Part shown: positions 36,297 through 45,901 of the stretch, one piece after another | Position numbering within the stretch: the first letter of the stretch is position 1 | Layout of the letters: each line of letters begins with the position of its first letter | NCBI RefSeq assembly: GCF_000719335.1 | Contig: NZ_JOGB01000035.1 | Span: 1 to 64,000 of the forward strand | Source: Streptomyces sp. NRRL S-87 | GTDB lineage: Bacteria; Actinomycetota; Actinomycetes; Streptomycetales; Streptomycetaceae | Length of the DNA stretch: 64,000 nt | Direction: 5' to 3' | Position numbers and translations under genes: made by a program | The notes under the pieces: generated by a model | What the model was told of the DNA's origin: nothing | What the model saw: only the letters and a program-made list of their open reading frames with translations | The model's database searches: none

Positions 36297-37595
36297 TCAG
36301 ACCGCGGCGGACTTCAGTGCCACGGTGGGGTCCGCGACCTTGGCCGGATCCAGTCGGGTGCCGGCCTCGATGAGCTTGCGCCCCTGTGCCAGGTCCCGCG
36401 GCCGTCCGACGGAGAGCACGGCGGCCGGCACGTCGCCGCGCAGCCACACGACCGCCCACGCGTCCTCGGCCGGATCGCCGCGCCACACCAGCGTGTCGTG
36501 GTCGGTGTGGTGGCCGGCGTACTGGACGAAGCGCCCGAACTGCTCCGACCAGAAGTACGGCACCGGGTCGTAGACGGGCCCGTCCTCACCCGGGGCGGCG
36601 AGGATGTTCGCGGCCAGCGTCCGGGGCCCCTGGAGGGCGTTGTCCCAGTGGTGGACGAGCAGCCGCTCGCCGTAGCGGGCCGAGGGGAACGAGGCGCAGT
36701 CCCCTACCGCGAACACCGCGGGCACCGAGGTGGCCAGGCGGGCGTCGGTGGTGACGGAACCGTCCGGGCCGAGCTCGACGCCGGAGCCGGCCAGCCAGGC
36801 GGTGGCGGGCCGGGCGCCGATGCCGACCACGACGGCGCCGGCGGGCAGCCGGGTGCCGTCGGCGAGCAGGACCGCGCCGGGGCCGCCGGCGGCCCGGGGC
36901 TTCCCCGGGCGGGCGGGCTCGGCGGGCGCTGCGGGCTCGGCCGGCTCGATCTTCTCGACGCGGGAGCCGGTGAGCAGCCGGACGCCGATCTGCTCGTACC
37001 AGGCGGCCATCGGGGCGGCCACCTCGGCCGGCAGCGCACCGGCCAGCGGGCGGTCGGCGGCCTCGACGACGGTGACGGCGCAGCCGGCCTCGCGGGCGGC
37101 GGTGGCGAACTCGGCCCCGATCCAGCCCGCGCCGACCACGACGATGTCGTGCTGCTCGGCGAGCACGGGCTTCAGGCGGGCGGCGTCGTCGAGGGTGCGC
37201 AGCAGGTGGACGCCGGGGACGCCGGCGCTGCCGGGCAGGGTGACCGGCTCGGCGCCGGTGGCGACGACCAGGACGTCGTACGGGACCGGGCCCGCCTCGG
37301 TGTCGACCTCGCGGTCACCGGCGCGCAGGCCGGTGACGGCCACGCCGAGGCGCAGGTCGATGCGCAGGGCCTCGAAGTCGATCTCGAAGGCGGAGTCCTC
37401 GGCCTTGCCGAGGAGGACCGCCTTGGAGAGCGGGGGGCGGTCGTAGGGCTGGTGGGGCTCCGCGCCGAGGAGGGTGACCGGCCCGGTCCAGCCCTGTTCG
37501 CGCAGGGCGACCGCCGTCTGCACCCCGGCCATGCCCGCTCCGACGATGACGACGCCGTACGTCGTCTCCCGCGTCTGGTTGCTCTGATCGCTCAC
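36297..37595 (-). CDS. Ferredoxin/rubredoxin reductase-like FAD-dependent oxidoreductase
   Basis: 432 residues. N-terminal FAD-binding motif VIVGAGMAGVQTAVALREQG, PYDRPPLSK, a second dinucleotide fold for NAD(P)H at about 150 (IVVVGAGWIGAEFATAA), and AVGDCASFPS near the C-terminal FAD contact. The C-terminal reductase domain PVPYFWSEQFGRFVQYAG is typical of ferredoxin reductases that serve P450 or dioxygenase systems. No ferredoxin is adjacent. GTG 37595 has GGTGGGGAC directly upstream. A 24-residue Pro/Ala-rich insert at about 220 is a local oddity. Confidence 0.88.
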   Translation of the reverse strand: MSDQSNQTRETTYGVVIVGAGMAGVQTAVALREQGWTGPVTLLGAEPHQPYDRPPLSKAVLLGKAEDSAFEIDFEALRIDLRLGVAVTGLRAGDREVDTEAGPVPYDVLVVATGAEPVTLPGSAGVPGVHLLRTLDDAARLKPVLAEQHDIVVVGAGWIGAEFATAAREAGCAVTVVEAADRPLAGALPAEVAAPMAAWYEQIGVRLLTGSRVEKIEPAEPAAPAEPARPGKPRAAGGPGAVLLADGTRLPAGAVVVGIGARPATAWLAGSGVELGPDGSVTTDARLATSVPAVFAVGDCASFPSARYGERLLVHHWDNALQGPRTLAANILAAPGEDGPVYDPVPYFWSEQFGRFVQYAGHHTDHDTLVWRGDPAEDAWAVVWLRGDVPAAVLSVGRPRDLAQGRKLIEAGTRLDPAKVADPTVALKSAAV

Positions 37596-37657
37596 GTCCC
37601 CACCCTAACCACCTGATAGTGCGTCAGTAAGGCCGGTGCGGGGGGCTTCCCGGGCTG

Positions 37658-37723
37658 GTCCGGCGCAGGTCCGGTGCCTGTCCGGCGTCCGTCCGGCTTG
37701 CGTCCGGCGTCCGTCCGGCCGGG
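37658..37723. repeat. 11 bp tandem repeat, six copies
   Basis: Six consecutive 11 bp units at 37658, 37669, 37680, 37691, 37702 and 37713, all beginning GTCCGG; the third and fifth are identical (GTCCGGCGTCC). It lies in a 465 bp gene-free stretch (37596-38060) whose other part carries the TPP riboswitch. The rest of the stretch holds nothing recognisable. Confidence 0.85.
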
Positions 37724-37957
37724 TTCGGTCGATCCTCCGGTTTTTGGTGCGGTTGGCCCGTGGATGGGCTGGAGGATTCTCTGGTGCTGGGGTGCGTGGG
37801 TGGGGGTGGTGAGTTTGGCGCGCGTTCGCTGACCCCGGGCACGCGGGGCCCAGGACGGCTCCCGCACCGGGGTGGGGGCGGCGCCCCCGGGGGAGGGCGC
37901 GCGACCGGGCGGCCTTACCCGTCCTGCTGGGCGGGGGTTAGTCTGACGGCCGTACCT

Positions 37958-38050
37958 ATCGCGGGAGCCCGGACGCACCGGGCTGAGAGGGAGGCTGGCC
38001 GGCCTCCGACCGTCCGAACCTGATCCGGGTCATGCCGGCGAAGGGAGGGG
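37958..38050 (+). ncRNA. TPP riboswitch (THI element)
   Basis: The conserved thiamine pyrophosphate aptamer blocks are present in order: GCGGGAGCCC at 37961, CTGAGAGG at 37983, ACCTGATCCGGGTCATGCCG at 38019-38038, and GCGAAGGGAGGG at the end. The purine-rich 3' end (AAGGGAGGGG) is also the ribosome binding site of thiO, so ligand binding can hide it and shut off translation. Controls the thiO-thiS-thiG operon. Confidence 0.93.
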
Positions 38051-38060
38051 CTGGAAGCCC

Positions 38061-40365
<2,305 letters not shown>

Positions 40366-40452
40366 CCCCGGGGGGCCGTCCTCGAACGGCGGCCCGTCCC
40401 GCCCGCCGGGGCACCTCCCGGCGGTGGCCGGGCGGGTTCGAGGCGCCGGGGT

Positions 40453-40471
40453 CCGGGGGCGGAGCCCCCGG
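40453..40471 (+). terminator. Possible terminator after thiG
   Basis: Short hairpin with 8 bp arms CCGGGGGC and GCCCCCGG around GGA, about 90 bp past the thiG stop. No T-tract. A second GC-rich hairpin precedes it. Confidence 0.45.
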
Positions 40472-40553
40472 GGTGGCGGCGGTGGCGTCACAAGACGGTG
40501 GCAAGCAGGGGCGGGCGGGGTGGGGCGAGGGCGGGCCCTCGTAGAATTCGCGG

Positions 40554-42458
40554 GTGGATACGACCCTGGACGACCCGCTCGTCGGGCGCAGCCTCGACGG
40601 CCGCTACCGCATCGACGCCCGCATCGCGGTCGGCGGCATGGCGACGGTCTACCGGGCCCTCGACACCCGCCTCGACCGCGTGCTCGCGCTCAAGGTGATG
40701 CACCCGGACCTCGCCGCCGACGCCGCGTTCGTGGACCGCTTCATCCGCGAGGCCAAGTCCGTGGCCCGGCTCGCGCACCCGAACGTCGTCGCCGTCTTCG
40801 ACCAGGGCACCGACGGCCCGTACGTGTTCCTCGCCATGGAGTACGTCCCCGGCTGCACCCTGCGCGACGTCCTGCGCGAGCGCGGCGCGCTGCAGCCGCG
40901 GGCGGCGCTCGACATCCTGGAGCCCGTGCTGGCCGCGCTCGGCGCCGCGCACCGGGCCGGGTTCGTGCACCGGGACATGAAGCCCGAGAACGTCCTGATC
41001 GGCGACGACGGCCGGGTCAAGGTCGCCGACTTCGGCCTGGTCCGGGCGGTCGGCTCGGCCACCAACACCACCGGTGCCGTCCTCGGCACCGTCTCCTACC
41101 TCGCCCCCGAGCAGATCGAGAACGGCACCACCGACCCGCGCGTGGACGTCTACGCCTGCGGCGTGGTGCTCTACGAGATGCTGACCGGCGGCAAGCCGCA
41201 CTCCGGCGACACCCCCGCCCAGGTGCTCTACCGGCACCTGAACGAGGACGTGCCGCCGCCCTCCGCCGCCGTCCCGGGCCTGCCGGCCGCGCTGGACGAG
41301 GCGGTCGCGAGCGCCACCGCGCGCTCCGCGGACCTGCGCCCGTACGACGCGGTCGCGCTGCTGCAGCTCGTACGGGAGGCCCGCGCGGCGCTCACCGACG
41401 CGCAGCTGGACGCCGTGCCGCCGCAGGCGCGGGCCGGTGAGCGCAGTGCGTCCGAGGACCGGACCAGCGTCGTGCCGCGGCCGGTGGCCGGGCGGGAGTC
41501 CGTGCACCACACGGCCCGGTTCGAGCACCCGCCGGTGGCGGACCCCGCCCCCGCGCCGCGGCGCCGGCCGCGCCCGCGCGGGCCGCTGTTCGCCGCGCTC
41601 GGCGCGCTGCTGGTCGTCCTGCTCGGCACCGGTGTCTGGTACGTGAGCTCGGGCCAGTTCACCCGGGTGCCGAACCTGCTGGGCAAGACCCAGGAGGACG
41701 CGCAGCAGCGGCTGGCCGCGGCCGGTCTGGACGTCGAGGGCGTCCGGCGGGAGTTCAGCGACTCGTACGAGCGCGGCACCGTGATGGCCACCGACCCGGC
41801 GGGCGGGGCGCGGATCCGCGGGAACGGGTCCGTGGTGCTCACGGTCTCCCGCGGCCCGAAGGTCGTGACGGTGCCGACGGTCAAGGGGATGCCGCTGGCG
41901 CAGGCCAGGAAGGCCTTGGCCAAGGCGGGGCTGGCGCCGGGCGTGGTCACGCAGGAGTTCAGCCGCGACGTCGCCAGGGGCGCGGCGATCAGCACCGATC
42001 CCGGCGCCGGCGAGCAGCGGGCCCCTGACACGGCCGTCGCGATCGTGGTCAGCAAGGGCGCCCCGGTGCCGGTGCCCACGGTGGTGGGCGAGCCCCTCGA
42101 CCGGGCCCGTACGACGCTGGAGGCGCTCGGGCTGGTGGTGCAGGTCGCACCGGAGCAGACCAACTCCCCGCAGCCGGCGGGGGCGGTGGCCAACCAGTCG
42201 GTGGCGGCCGGGACCCAGGCGGGCACCGGGGACACCATCGTGCTGACCGTCTCCAAGGGGCCGCGGATGGTCCCGGTGCCGAACGTCGTCGGCCAGGACC
42301 AGGACGACGCGAAGCGGGCGCTGGAGGCGGCCGGCTTCAAGGTGAAGGTGGACCGGCCGCTGATCTCCTTCAGCCACGAGGTGGCCGAGCAGTCGGTCAA
42401 GGGCGGCGAGAGCGCGCCCGAGGGCAGCACCATCACGATCAGGATCAAGGCACTGTGA
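40554..42458 (+). CDS. PASTA-domain Ser/Thr protein kinase
   Basis: 634 residues. Kinase domain about 18-275: ATP lysine K47 (VLALKVMH), catalytic HRDMKPEN with D141, DFG at 159-161, SYLAPEQ and DVYACGVVLYEMLTG. A juxtamembrane linker is followed by one membrane helix (about 344-364), and four extracytoplasmic PASTA repeats (about 370-634) that usually bind muropeptides or lipid II. Context near an Rv2175c-type gene suggests orthology with PknL, but Mycobacterium PknL lacks PASTA repeats, so it is not named. GTG 40554. It overlaps the next start (GTGA). Confidence 0.93.
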   Translation: MDTTLDDPLVGRSLDGRYRIDARIAVGGMATVYRALDTRLDRVLALKVMHPDLAADAAFVDRFIREAKSVARLAHPNVVAVFDQGTDGPYVFLAMEYVPGCTLRDVLRERGALQPRAALDILEPVLAALGAAHRAGFVHRDMKPENVLIGDDGRVKVADFGLVRAVGSATNTTGAVLGTVSYLAPEQIENGTTDPRVDVYACGVVLYEMLTGGKPHSGDTPAQVLYRHLNEDVPPPSAAVPGLPAALDEAVASATARSADLRPYDAVALLQLVREARAALTDAQLDAVPPQARAGERSASEDRTSVVPRPVAGRESVHHTARFEHPPVADPAPAPRRRPRPRGPLFAALGALLVVLLGTGVWYVSSGQFTRVPNLLGKTQEDAQQRLAAAGLDVEGVRREFSDSYERGTVMATDPAGGARIRGNGSVVLTVSRGPKVVTVPTVKGMPLAQARKALAKAGLAPGVVTQEFSRDVARGAAISTDPGAGEQRAPDTAVAIVVSKGAPVPVPTVVGEPLDRARTTLEALGLVVQVAPEQTNSPQPAGAVANQSVAAGTQAGTGDTIVLTVSKGPRMVPVPNVVGQDQDDAKRALEAAGFKVKVDRPLISFSHEVAEQSVKGGESAPEGSTITIRIKAL

Positions 42459-43385
42459 GCAACGAGACCACGCCCCCCGGACACCCCGCGGGGGTATCCG
42501 TCCCGGTTCGGCGCGACCCGGCGGCCGTGCGCAACCCCGTCGGGGGGCACGTGCCGGTGGCGGGCGGGCTGGCCACGACGGGCCTCGCGTACGCCCGCGA
42601 GATGGGCGCCGAGACGGTGCAGGTCTTCGTGGCCAATCCGCGGGGCTGGGCCACCCCCACGGGGTATCCGGAGCAGGACGAGGCGTTCCGCGCCGGCTGC
42701 GCGGCCGCGGACATCCCCGCCTACGTCCACGCCCCGCTACCTGATCAACTTCGGCTCGCACACCGGGGCGACGGTGGAGCGGTCGGTGGAGTCGCTGCGG
42801 CACTCGCTGCGCCGCGGGCGGGAGATCGGTGCGCTCGGGGTGGTGGTGCACACCGGCTCGGCGACCGGCGGACGGCCGCGCGAGGAGGCGTTCGCGCAGG
42901 TCAGGGAGCACATGCTGCCGCTGCTCGACGAGCTGACGCACGACGACGACCCGTTCCTGCTGCTGGAGTCCACGGCGGGGCAGGGCTCGTCGCTGTGCTC
43001 GCGCACCTGGGACTTCGGGCCCTACTTCGAGGCCCTCGACGCGCACCCCAAGCTGGGGATCTGCCTGGACACCTGCCACATCTTCGCCGCCGGGCACGAC
43101 CTGGCGGCGCCGGGCGGTACGAAGCAGACCCTCGACCTGCTGGTGGACACGGTCGGACCGGGGCGGCTGAAGCTGATCCACGCCAACGACTCGAAGGAGG
43201 GCCTGGGCGCCCACAAGGACCGGCACGCCAACATCGGCGCCGGCCACATCGGCGAGGACGCCTTCCGGGAGCTGTTCTCGCACCCCGAGACGGCCGGGGT
43301 GCCGCTGGTCATCGAGACCCCGGGCGGCAAGGAGGGGCACGCGGCGGACGTGGCCCGGCTGAAGGAGCTGCGGGAGATCCACTGA
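42455..43385 (+). pseudogene. nfo: Endonuclease IV (deoxyribonuclease IV) gene with a +1 frameshift
   Basis: AP endonuclease family that nicks DNA at abasic sites; TIM barrel with zinc ligands. The N-terminal frame (NPVGGHVPVAGGLATTGLAYA, GAETVQVFVANPRGWA, AYVHAP) and the following frame (YLINFGSHTGATVERSVES, VVVHTGSATGG, LGICLDTCHIFAAGHDL, HANDSKE and HIGEDAFRELF) belong together but are out of phase. Removing one C of CGCTAC at 42737 restores a continuous product of 309 residues. The frameshift could be real or a base-calling error; all other motifs are intact. The GTG start overlaps the kinase stop by 4 bases. Confidence 0.85.
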
Positions 43386-43396
43386 ATCCTTGAGGA

Positions 43397-43413
43397 ATAC
43401 CCCTGGGGGGTAT
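43397..43413 (+). promoter_or_regulatory. CsoR-like operator
   Basis: Perfect palindrome ATACCCC-TGG-GGGGTAT. This AT-flanked G/C-tract layout matches operators of the CsoR/RcnR metal-sensing repressor family. It lies 48 bp before the start of a His-rich membrane protein gene and ends inside a hairpin-forming inverted repeat. No CsoR gene is in the window, so the repressor would act in trans. Confidence 0.6.
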
Positions 43414-43443
43414 ACGGTTCTGCATATCGGCAGGACCGTATAC
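43410..43443 (+). promoter_or_regulatory. Inverted repeat overlapping the CsoR-like operator
   Basis: GTATACGGT (43410-43418) and ACCGTATAC (43435-43443) form a perfect 9 bp repeat, with an inner CTGC/GCAG pair (43420-43423 and 43430-43433) around ATATCG. In RNA it would form a two-part stem-loop in the 5' leader. It shares 4 bases with the operator palindrome. Confidence 0.6.
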
Positions 43444-43461
43444 CTGGCTTTGGGGGTTCTC

Positions 43462-44019
43462 ATGGAACACGCGCAGCACCACACGGAGCACACGCACCAC
43501 GACGCCGAGCACGCGGGCCACGCCCAGCACCACGCGGAACATGCGAGCCACGCGGGACACGCCCACCTCACCGCCGGCGGCCGCGTCAGCTGGGCCACGG
43601 CCGCGCAGGCCACCCTGCACTGCCTCACCGGATGCGCCATCGGCGAGGTCCTGGGCATGGTGATCGGCACCGCGTTCGGCTGGGGGAACCTCCCGACGAT
43701 GGTCCTGGCCATCGCCCTGGCGTTCTTCTTCGGCTACGCGCTCACGCTTCGCGGCGTCCTGAAGGCCGGCGTCGACTTCCGCACCGGCTTCAAGGTGGCG
43801 CTGGCCGCCGACACCCTCTCGATCGCCGTCATGGAGCTGATCGACAACGGAGTGATCGCGCTGTGGCCCGACGCGATGGACGCCCACCTCGACGACGCGC
43901 TCTTCTGGATCGCGCTGGCGGCCTCGCTGGTGCTGGCCTTCCTGGTCACGACCCCGGTCAACCGCTGGATGATCGGCCGCGGCAAGGGCCACGCGGTGGT
44001 CCACCAGTACCACCACTGA
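43462..44019 (+). CDS. DUF4396 membrane protein with His-rich N-terminus
   Basis: 185 residues. Residues 1-36 contain about 14 His (MEHAQHHTEHTHHDAEH and onward), a likely metal-binding tail on either side of the membrane. About four membrane segments follow (about 45-180), with the DUF4396 pattern GCAIGEVLGMVIGTAFGW and MELIDNGVIALWPDA. The ATG at 43462 has GGGGG 5 bases upstream; an in-frame TTG at 43390 lies inside the operator and is rejected. Regulation by a CsoR-like site suggests a role in copper or related metal stress, which is inference. Confidence 0.85.
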   Translation: MEHAQHHTEHTHHDAEHAGHAQHHAEHASHAGHAHLTAGGRVSWATAAQATLHCLTGCAIGEVLGMVIGTAFGWGNLPTMVLAIALAFFFGYALTLRGVLKAGVDFRTGFKVALAADTLSIAVMELIDNGVIALWPDAMDAHLDDALFWIALAASLVLAFLVTTPVNRWMIGRGKGHAVVHQYHH

Positions 44020-44077
44020 ACGGCGCGCGGACCGCGCCCGTCACCCCGCGGGAGCCGCGCGGCGGCCCGGAGGACCC

Positions 44078-44710
44078 CTACAGGTCCGGGCCCTCGCCCG
44101 GCTCCTCCTGGTAGGAGTACCGCTGCTCGCGCCACGGGTCGCCGATGTTGTGGTAGCCGCGCTCCTCCCAGAAGCCGCGGCGGTCGGCGGTCATGTACTC
44201 CACGCCGCGCACCCACTTGGGGCCCTTCCACGCGTACAGGTGCGGCACCACCAGCCGCAGCGGGAACCCGTGCTCGGCCGTCAGCGGCTCACCGCCCTGG
44301 TGCGTGGCGAAGACGGTCCGCTCGGAAGCGAAGTCCGCCAGGCGCATGTTCGAGCTGAAGCCGTACTCGGCCCAGACCATGACGTGCGTGACCTGGGGGG
44401 CCGGCGGGGCCAGTTCGAGGATCCTGCGGGCGAGGACACCGCCCCATTCGGCCCCCACCATGCTGAACTTCGTGACGCAGTGCAGGTCCGCCACGACCGA
44501 GGAGAAGGGCAGGGCCGCGAACTCGTCGTGGTTCCAGCAGTGCTTCTCACCGTCCGCGGTGGCGCCGAAGACCCTGAATTCCCAGCGGTCCGGCCTGAAC
44601 TTGGGGACGGGTCCGTAGTGCGTGACCGGCCAGCCGCGCTGCAACCGCTGCCCCGGCGGAAGCTCCAGCTGCTCTGCTCCCGGAGATTCCCGGCTTTCCG
44701 GCTGACCCAT
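44078..44710 (-). CDS. Sulfite-oxidase-like molybdopterin protein
   Basis: 210 residues forming only the oxidoreductase molybdopterin-binding domain. The cofactor cysteine is in DLHCVTKFSM (about residue 77), with VWAEYGFSSNMRLADF and PLRLVVPHLYAWKGPKW typical of the fold. The C-terminal dimerisation domain of sulfite oxidases is absent, as in YedY/YuiH-type proteins. No signal peptide is visible, so it is probably cytoplasmic. Start ATG 44710 without a clear ribosome binding site. Function is unknown. Confidence 0.85.
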   Translation of the reverse strand: MGQPESRESPGAEQLELPPGQRLQRGWPVTHYGPVPKFRPDRWEFRVFGATADGEKHCWNHDEFAALPFSSVVADLHCVTKFSMVGAEWGGVLARRILELAPPAPQVTHVMVWAEYGFSSNMRLADFASERTVFATHQGGEPLTAEHGFPLRLVVPHLYAWKGPKWVRGVEYMTADRRGFWEERGYHNIGDPWREQRYSYQEEPGEGPDL

Positions 44711-44861
44711 GAGTCCATGGTGACAGACCCGGCGGGGTGGTCATGACCAGCCGAGCACGCATTCGGGCAACTCCTACTAAGGAGGCACTTACTGGACGGC
44801 CCTCTGCAGCGGTGCGAGGATGCGCGCAATTGCCCGGTTACGCCTGGAAGGAGCCTCTGCG

Positions 44862-45338
44862 ATGCAGGGCGACCCCGAGGTCCTCGAGTTCCTCAACGAG
44901 CAGCTGACCGGCGAGCTGACTGCCATCAACCAGTACTGGCTGCACTACCGCATCCAGGACAACAAGGGTTGGACGAAGCTCGCCAAGTACACGCGTGAAG
45001 AGTCCATCGACGAGATGAAGCACGCGGACAAGCTGACCGAGCGCATCCTGATGCTGGACGGCCTCCCGAACTACCAGCGGCTCTTCCACGTCCGCGTCGG
45101 CCAGACGATCACCGAGATGTTCCAGGCCGACCGGCAGGTGGAGGTCGAGGCCATCGACCGCCTCAAGCGGGGCATCGAGGTCATGCGCGGAAAGGGCGAC
45201 ATCACCTCGGCGCGGCTCTTCGAGGAGATCCTGGCGGACGAGGAGCACCACATCGACTACCTCGACACGCAGCTGGAGCTCATCGAGTCCCTCGGCGAGG
45301 CGTTGTACATCGCCCAGCTCATCGAGCAGCCGAGCTGA
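44862..45338 (+). CDS. bfr: Bacterioferritin
   Basis: Heme-containing 24-mer iron storage protein, 158 residues. All ferroxidase ligands are present (E18, E51, H54, E94, E127, H130) and the heme ligand is M52, as expected for the family. The ATG at 44862 has AAGGAG 8 bases upstream; a longer upstream GTG-started version would add residues that do not fit. It is convergent with bfd, its ferredoxin partner. The 3' end is partly duplicated just downstream. Confidence 0.96.
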   Translation: MQGDPEVLEFLNEQLTGELTAINQYWLHYRIQDNKGWTKLAKYTREESIDEMKHADKLTERILMLDGLPNYQRLFHVRVGQTITEMFQADRQVEVEAIDRLKRGIEVMRGKGDITSARLFEEILADEEHHIDYLDTQLELIESLGEALYIAQLIEQPS

Positions 45339-45386
45339 TCGGCCGGCCGGGCCCACAGGGCAGCCCAGCTCATCGAGCGACCGAGC
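45312..45386. repeat. Short duplication of the bfr 3' end
   Basis: GCCCAGCTCATCGAGC at 45312-45327 recurs at 45363-45378, and the following bases stay similar to about 45386. The second copy lies between bfr and bfd and is not in frame with any product. Looks like a local slippage duplication of about 24 bp. Confidence 0.8.
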
Positions 45387-45390
45387 CGGC

Positions 45391-45732
45391 TCAGGCCGCT
45401 TCGACGAGCGGCGAAGCCAGGGGCGCGGGTGCCAGCGGGGTCGGTGCCGGCGGGGCCGAAGGCGCGGGCGCCGGGCCCACGGGCGCCATCGCCGCCGCCG
45501 GAGCCCCGAGCGCCGGGTCGGTGGCCAGGACGGCCGTCCTCTCGCCCTTGTCCAGCAGCTGGCGGCGCGGGCACGCGCCGCGGCCCAGGATGCCCTGGAT
45601 GGCCCGGACGCAGTTGCCGCAGTCCGTTCCGGCCTTGGTGGCCGAGGCTATCTGGCGGGGGGTGCAGGCGCCGTTCGCCGCGTGGTCCTTGACCTGCTGG
45701 TCGGTGATGCCGAAGCAAGAGCAGACGTACAC
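45391..45732 (-). CDS. bfd: Bacterioferritin-associated ferredoxin (BFD-like [2Fe-2S] protein)
   Basis: Releases iron from bacterioferritin by electron transfer. With the GTG at 45732 the product is 113 residues and begins MYVCSCFGITDQQV. The four cluster cysteines are in CSC and CGNC. The usual BFD domain ends near residue 65; the rest is an Ala/Pro-rich tail not needed for cluster binding. GTG 45732 is preferred over the GTG at 45741 because GGAGGT then sits 7 bases upstream; for the upstream codon the ribosome site would touch the start. Confidence 0.88.
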   Translation of the reverse strand: MYVCSCFGITDQQVKDHAANGACTPRQIASATKAGTDCGNCVRAIQGILGRGACPRRQLLDKGERTAVLATDPALGAPAAAMAPVGPAPAPSAPPAPTPLAPAPLASPLVEAA

Positions 45733-45780
45733 GCGGTTCACCTCCCGACAGGATGTGCGGAAACCCTCGCCGATCTTCGG

Positions 45781-45799
45781 TGAGGTTTACCTAACCTTA
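45781..45799 (-). promoter_or_regulatory. bfd: Iron box (DmdR/IdeR-type operator) upstream of bfd
   Basis: On the minus strand the 19 bases read TAAGGTTAGGTAAACCTCA; this matches 15 of 19 positions of the consensus TTAGGTTAGGCTAACCTAA. It is about 50 bp ahead of the bfd start, so bfd should be repressed when iron is plentiful. The DmdR/IdeR repressor itself is not in this window. Confidence 0.75.
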
Positions 45800-45833
45800 C
45801 CCGCGGGCCCGGACCCGTAAAAGTCCTGTCGAC

Positions 45834-45874
45834 GACAGTGGGGCGCGGATCACATCGATCCGCGCCCCACTGTC
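45834..45874. terminator. Terminator of the DAHP synthase gene
   Basis: Perfect 18 bp arms (45834-45851 and 45857-45874) around a 5-base loop, with a T-rich stretch (CTTTTAC) after it on the minus strand. It lies 28 bp past the DAHP synthase stop and directly before the bfd promoter region, insulating the two. Confidence 0.85.
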
Positions 45875-45901
45875 ATAGGAAGCTACCTACTGATCGCGAC
45901 C

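Noticed and set aside
36297..37595. Part of a P450 redox gene cluster
   Set aside because: No ferredoxin or P450 gene lies beside it; the neighbours are thiamine and DNA-binding genes.
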